Source: Thysanoteuthis rhombus
Lineage: Eukaryota > Mollusca > Cephalopoda > Oegopsida > Thysanoteuthidae
Reading direction: 5' to 3'
DNA: 64,000 nt
Assembly (NCBI GenBank): GCA_963457665.1
Contig: OY735202.1
Span: 46,329,401-46,393,400 of the forward strand
A program made the position numbers and the translations under genes. Of the stretch, positions 56,364-64,000 are shown one piece after another; positions within the stretch are counted from its first letter, which is position 1; each line of letters starts with the position of its first letter. The notes under the pieces are model-generated. The model saw only the letters and a list, made by a program, of their open reading frames with translations, was not told where the DNA came from and did no database searches.

Positions 56364-57160
56364 CGATGGGAGTCTTATTTGGGATTTGTTGTTAAGATTA
56401 CATCCTTTTAGAGACGTTTTCATTCATTTTAGTGACTTTCCAGAGGCTTTAGTGATTATATTTTATTTTAGTCACTTTTTAGGGGGAGTTTTATCGGCTT
56501 TATGCTACGATTTGTCGAGCCGGGAGTATGTGCCAGATGGGGCCGAACAGATATACATGATGTACTGATGGGAGGTTTATTTGGGTATTCTGATTAAAAT
56601 TACATCCTTTTGAAGATATACGATTAAAATAACTTCGTGGTTTTCATCAAAATTATGCTGCGATTTGCCGAGCAATAAGGACTTCCCGGGAAGATGTACA
56701 TTTAAGTATGAATTATCATAACCACGTACCTATGAAAAATTGTCGATACCCTATATTAAAAACTTGATTAAGATTTTTAAAATGTTATTCTTGTTTTTTT
56801 TTCTTGTTTTGCAAGGAATGAAAAAAACAAAACAAAATCTATGTATGAAAAAAGAGAAGAAAAATTTCATCAATCATGTTGTCGAATTTGTCTGTTTTTA
56901 GTCAAAGTTCACTTCAAAATTTTGTCATTTTTTGTGGTTTCGGTCAAAATTACACGTTTTAAAAGATATACCCTCCTATCTTAATAGCTTCATATAAGCC
57001 CTGATGAGTTTATTAGCTTCAACTTGAGATTTGCCAAGCGAAGATGACGATATATTGGTATTTCCATTAAACTTGTAACTTGTTAATATTGGTACATCTT
57101 CACCTTGGCATATCGCAGCATAATGTCAATATAACATAAAGCCTATCTAAAGTTACAAAA
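56364..57160. repeat. local cluster of direct and inverted duplications
   Basis: A block starting GATGGGAGTCTTATTTGGGA (56364) recurs as GATGGGAGGTTTATTTGGGT (56567), a period of 203. Both contain AAxATTACATCCTTTT and end with TATGCT(A/G)CGATTTG(T/C)CGAG. A weaker third copy lies at about 56935-57060 (TCAAAATTACACGTTTT ... GATTTGCCAAGCGAAGATGA). An inverted piece at about 57085-57150 has CACCTTGGCATATCGCAGCA then TAATG and AAAGCCTATC. Confidence 0.65.
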
Positions 57161-58509
57161 GATGAAAAGTATTTCGGCTATGATGTACGTTAGATTCGCT
57201 GTCGCCATTTAAAAATTTTTTTCCTTATTGATTCTTGACTTTCGACGCCCGGGCGTCCCTTGGGAGTTGTTGCTTGTACTATGTTTGGAGTGTAGTGGTT
57301 TATTTTGCATTTGGTCCTTTACTCCAGTAACTTCTAGCTGGCTCTTGTCAGAGATGCCGCATATATGTTTTGTACGATGTTGTATGCAGCGAACTATCCT
57401 TTATTTTTGTACTGTGGGCGAGAAAATTAGCCCGAACTAACCGAAGTATAAAGATTAGAGCACCAACATCTGGAAGTAAAGACAAGATCTGGACAGGCTG
57501 TCACCGCGCAACTCTAGAATGAGCATTCGTCCAAGTTGAATGACGCATCGGAATAGATAAGTCCTTTTTTTTTTTTTCAGGGTAAGAGAGTCGACCCATG
57601 ATGCATAACGTTGCCTGATCTCTCCCCCCCCCCCACTGTTGCAAATATGATACAGCAAACGTTCATATGAATGCATGGGAAGTTCTTACACGTGCAGAGT
57701 AGTTCCCTGGACGGTCACCTTCTGACTATCACATGTTTCGCTTCATGCAACACTCAATGTTTAATCTGTGCTAAAAGCTTTTTTTTTCTTCTTCTCTTTC
57801 CCCCATCACGAGACTGCCATCGATGTGCCTCCGTGTGTACATACACGTATTCGATCAGATGCAAACGATGTGAGTTGCCTGCACGTGGCCGCTCTTTGAT
57901 TTAACCTCATAGATCGAATCTATTATTAGCGCTTCTCCGATACAATGGAGGGTAGAGCCAAAAGACGTTTTTTTGTTGTTATGTTCAATTCAAAGAAGTC
58001 ATTCAACTTGATTCTTGCCGCGGTCGAAAGAGTAGCTGATTCACTGTATATCGCATTCAAAGAAATTGAATACAACCTACGTTCCTTACCTGATGATCTT
58101 TTTTTTTTATTCTTCATGTCGTTAGTATTAATACATCAGCTCTCAGCAGTTGAATTTAGATTCACTTTGGTTTCAAGAATAGAAAAGCTGATCCCCGACT
58201 CTTAAATGCTTCCATTCACTTGGAATCTCAAGAGACAAAGCCTAGATACTATTCTGAAAACTTACCCACGTGTTCAAATTGCAGACTATATTAATCTTTA
58301 TTAAGCTTATCTTACAGTATCGAATTTTACTGAACTTAAGTGGAGTAAAGAGGAATTATTCCTCTTGCCTTCATCTTCTTTTGTTTATGATGAAACGCAG
58401 ATGTCTCCAGTTCCTATCTATCATCTTCTAGCGCTGATTGTTTTGCAGGCCTTGTCTATTTTTTAAAACGTAGCTATATTGACCTATTTTCTTTCGGGGA
58501 AGATTGGCT
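57161..58509. other. 1.3-kb stretch with no recognised gene
   Basis: The 86-codon plus frame 57945-58205 (MEGRAKRRFFVVMFNSKKSF and on, with a hydrophobic stretch near residue 55) is non-repetitive, but I cannot place it. A C run lies at 57625-57634 and T runs at 57566 and 58100. Confidence 0.4.
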
Positions 58510-58635
58510 AGGTATATGCAGCTTGGTTCTAGCACAGGACCAAATATACAAAATAATAAATGAGGAAGTGAGCTCAAACACTGACCACAAGCGCTGGAAG
58601 GCAATATGCAACCATCGAACCCTCCAAGCAGGTTG
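58510..58635 (-). repeat. S1 SINE-like copy
   Basis: CAGCTTGGTTCTAGCACAGG (antisense tail) is followed about 85 bases later by GCAACCATCGAACCCTCCAA, which reads GGAGGGTTCGATGG on the minus strand, a good B-box match. Confidence 0.55.
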
Positions 58636-58644
58636 CTTGTGTTA

Positions 58645-58725
58645 TTATTTACTAAGCTTATCTTGGTTTGATACAAGGCTGTGATGGTGACGCATCATTG
58701 AGGATCAAAGTCAATATGACAATGC
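58645..58725 (-). repeat. S1 SINE-like copy, second in tandem
   Basis: TACTAAGCTTATCTTGGTTT then GATACAAGGC is the antisense tail. ATTGAGGATCAAAGTCAATA follows as a degraded B box. Confidence 0.5.
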
Positions 58726-58734
58726 ATCATCTCG

Positions 58735-59097
58735 ATGGTCAACTATACAGCTGAAACATGGAACCTCACCAAGAGGCTGACCCCCAAACCGAAAACCGTG
58801 CAACGTGCACATGAAAAAATCGGGCTCAACCTCACATGGAGCGATCATAAAACCTGCACACGATATTATGGGAAACAAAACAGAAACAGGAATTCGAAAC
58901 ATCATAGAATCCATTAAAAATCAAAAGGCAACGGGCTGGTCATGTTGTAAGAATGGCGGACAACCTATGGACATCACAAATCACAAAATAGCTCCCCAGA
59001 GATCACATGCGAAACCGAGGCCGGCAGAAAATAAGATGATGAGACGAACTATACAAATTCAGAAAGTATTGGCTCCGCGACGCCCAAAATTAGAATC
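58735..59097 (+). mobile_element. RTE-like LINE, 3'-proximal fragment
   Basis: AETWNLTKRLTPKPKTVQRA, then a second frame HMKKSGSTSHGAIIK and IRNIIESIKN, then KATGWSCCKNGGQPMD (frameshifted 'WAGHVARMADN'), then CCGCGACGCCCAAAATTAGA near the end. It stops about 60 bases short of the shared triplet terminus. Confidence 0.8.
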
Positions 59098-59216
59098 TTA
59101 GGATCGATAAATTGGTTAAAAATAAATGATCAGTACATTTTACAATTGATTATAAACCAGATCTTCTATGAAGAAGGAACATAGTGATTATCTAAACACA
59201 TCACTTTTTGTTATAG

Positions 59217-59331
<115 letters not shown>

Positions 59332-59482
59332 GAAACCGGGAGAGAGGAAGAGAGATAGATAGATAGAGTGCGGAGCAAGAGTATGATGGGTGCCTACTAT
59401 AGAATAATAGTTAATGAACTCTTCTCGTAAATTAATTCACTAGTTGTTGTGTCTTACTATCGTGGCTTTGGATCAGACCAGG

Positions 59483-59483
<1 letters not shown>

Positions 59484-59553
<70 letters not shown>
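59484..59553. repeat. (AT)n microsatellite
   Basis: About 35 AT units. Confidence 0.97.
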
Positions 59554-59560
<7 letters not shown>

Positions 59561-59819
59561 ATGACAGTCAAGGAGCATCTTTCTAATGTTTTAGTAATCT
59601 TGTTTTTGTACACTTGCACAAATATGTATATAAAGGTATATGCATATGTTAATTCATTATATATATTTTAATTCTCCTATCCTCCAAAAATATGTATATA
59701 TATATGTTTGTGCCAAACAGTCTGTCAATAATGCAAAGGCTGAATAACTGCTTTCAACCGAAATTCTCAACTATTTCTTCACGGACTTTTTCGTCTCTTT
59801 CAACGCAACAGTATCTCTC

Positions 59820-62234
<2,415 letters not shown>

Positions 62235-62350
62235 CCACAGAGCAATGGTTAACAGTTTTGTCCTCAAAGCCAAGGATGGTGAGTTCAGTTCTCCATGGAT
62301 GACCCACTTTTCGGCTTTTTGCTAGCCTTGGCTAAACTTAGTAAATATTC
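62235..62350 (+). repeat. S1 SINE-like copy with A-box and B-box-like motifs
   Basis: CAGAGCAATGGTTAACAGTT (A-box-like), CAAAGCCAAGGATGGTGAGT then TCAGTTCTCC (B-box-like, GAGTTCAGTTCTCC), and tail TGGCTAAACTTAGTAAATAT. This is the most complete S1 copy and the main reason I call the family tRNA-like. Confidence 0.55.
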
Positions 62351-62639
62351 TCAACGGCGTTCGTTTATACATATATTGAGAAAGATATAAACGTTAATAC
62401 CACAACCAGCTATATGCAAAGCCAAATAAAAAAAAATCACTTCTCGTAGCTAAATAGCTAGGCAACAATATCATGGAGATGTCGTATATTTCAAAGCTTT
62501 TGGACTTGCAAAAAGTTTCCCTTCACTTTTGCCCTCTTAATTTGTTGCGAACCATCATGTTACAGCAGAAAACCTTATTGAAGTTTACAAAAAAAAGTTT
62601 AGTTTGCACAAAGCTACCATCACAAGATGTTCAGTGAAG

Positions 62640-62790
62640 ATCGAACTCACTGCTGTAGTGAAGCGCTTAAATATCAATATTTGCTATGCTGAATTTAGTC
62701 TAGTGCAAAGTCACAATTGTAGGTCTCCACTGAGGATAGAACCCTCTACATGAGAATTAGTCCGCTTGGATTTCTTTCCAACTATTGCTC
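62640..62790 (-). repeat. two adjacent S1 SINE-like pieces
   Basis: The first piece shows AAGATCGAACTCACTGCTGT (antisense B box, GAGTTCGATCTT) and GAAGCGCTTAAATATC. The second starts with TGAATTTAGTCTAGTGCAAA (antisense tail) and then has GAGGATAGAACCCTCT (antisense B box). Confidence 0.5.
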
Positions 62791-63788
<998 letters not shown>

Positions 63789-63879
63789 GCATGCAAGTTA
63801 TGAATGGGTGTATAAATTTCCAAAATTCATTTCGTAAACACATGGATTTTAAATAAATAGGTTTTATGGAGAGGATCCA

Positions 63880-64000
63880 ATTTGTTATGAAATTTCATGC
63901 TGAACTGATCCCTTAGTTTGTGCCCGGCTGCACACGGGCTTTTTTTGTTGTTGAAAATTCAGACTTTTTCAGTGGAAAAAAAAACTGCCAACAAAAGGTG
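63880..64000 (+). repeat. R1 dispersed repeat, cut by the window edge
   Basis: GATCCCTTAGTTTGTGCCCG, CTGCACACGGGC and TGAAAATTCAGACTTTTTCA then CAACAAAAGGTG match 11695-11790. The rest lies beyond the window. Confidence 0.65.

Overview
The window reads as AT-rich, repeat-dominated nuclear DNA of a metazoan. It is not bacterial, viral or organellar. There are no operon-like gene runs, no ribosome-binding-site grammar, no rRNA, no canonical tRNA and no CRISPR array. The density of (AC)n(AT)n compound microsatellites, together with R2/R4-like, RTE-like and CR1-like LINE relics and mariner, Tc1 and Tigger transposon relics, fits an invertebrate. A mollusc, possibly a cephalopod, is my best guess, but nothing here proves a taxon. 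I found no host gene exon that I can defend. The longest open frames are either low-complexity translations (HTHT, YIYI, poly-K) or pieces of dead transposons.

Layout. 1-8.9 kb holds a C-terminal tail of one restriction-like-endonuclease (RLE) LINE family (988-1215). Two adjoining pieces of a second RLE LINE family follow, whose order looks circularly permuted (1770-2000, then 2020-5035). Next come a mariner transposase relic whose D34D spacing is intact (about 5.7-6.2 kb) and a second, antisense copy of the second RLE family (6725-8800). 8.9-15.4 kb has compound microsatellites, copies of a dispersed repeat I call R1, a Tc1-like transposase relic and a pyrimidine-rich array. 15.8-18.8 kb has three antisense RTE-like LINE 3' ends. 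At 19.3 kb there is a three-copy tandem repeat with an exact 81-bp period. 21.5-28.5 kb holds two R1 copies in tandem, paired inverted repeats, SINE-like pieces and a CR1-like LINE tail. 29.7-30.1 kb is a long GT/AC-type alternating tract. 31.2-32.8 kb is the longest RTE-like copy. 36.4 kb carries a 239-bp near-perfect foldback with 105-bp arms. 37.5-38.7 kb is a Tigger/pogo transposase relic. 40.9-41.8 kb is a 60-bp minisatellite split by an RTE-like insertion. 43.6-44.3 kb is an RTE copy with an inverted-duplication junction. 45-64 kb continues with microsatellites, R1, SINE-like and RTE copies and a locally duplicated block at 56.4-57.2 kb.

No genes work together here; the window is a graveyard of independent mobile elements and simple repeats. 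RTE-like copies (11 copies or pieces, 8 with a recognisable shared 3' end running into CAT/ATG triplets), R1 (9 pieces) and a tRNA-like SINE (about 11 pieces) account for most interspersed sequence that can be recognised by eye. I did not find a convincing new biological system. The strongest curiosities are the 36.4-kb foldback, the permuted LINE, the uniform polarity of the compound microsatellites and the interrupted 60-bp minisatellite.
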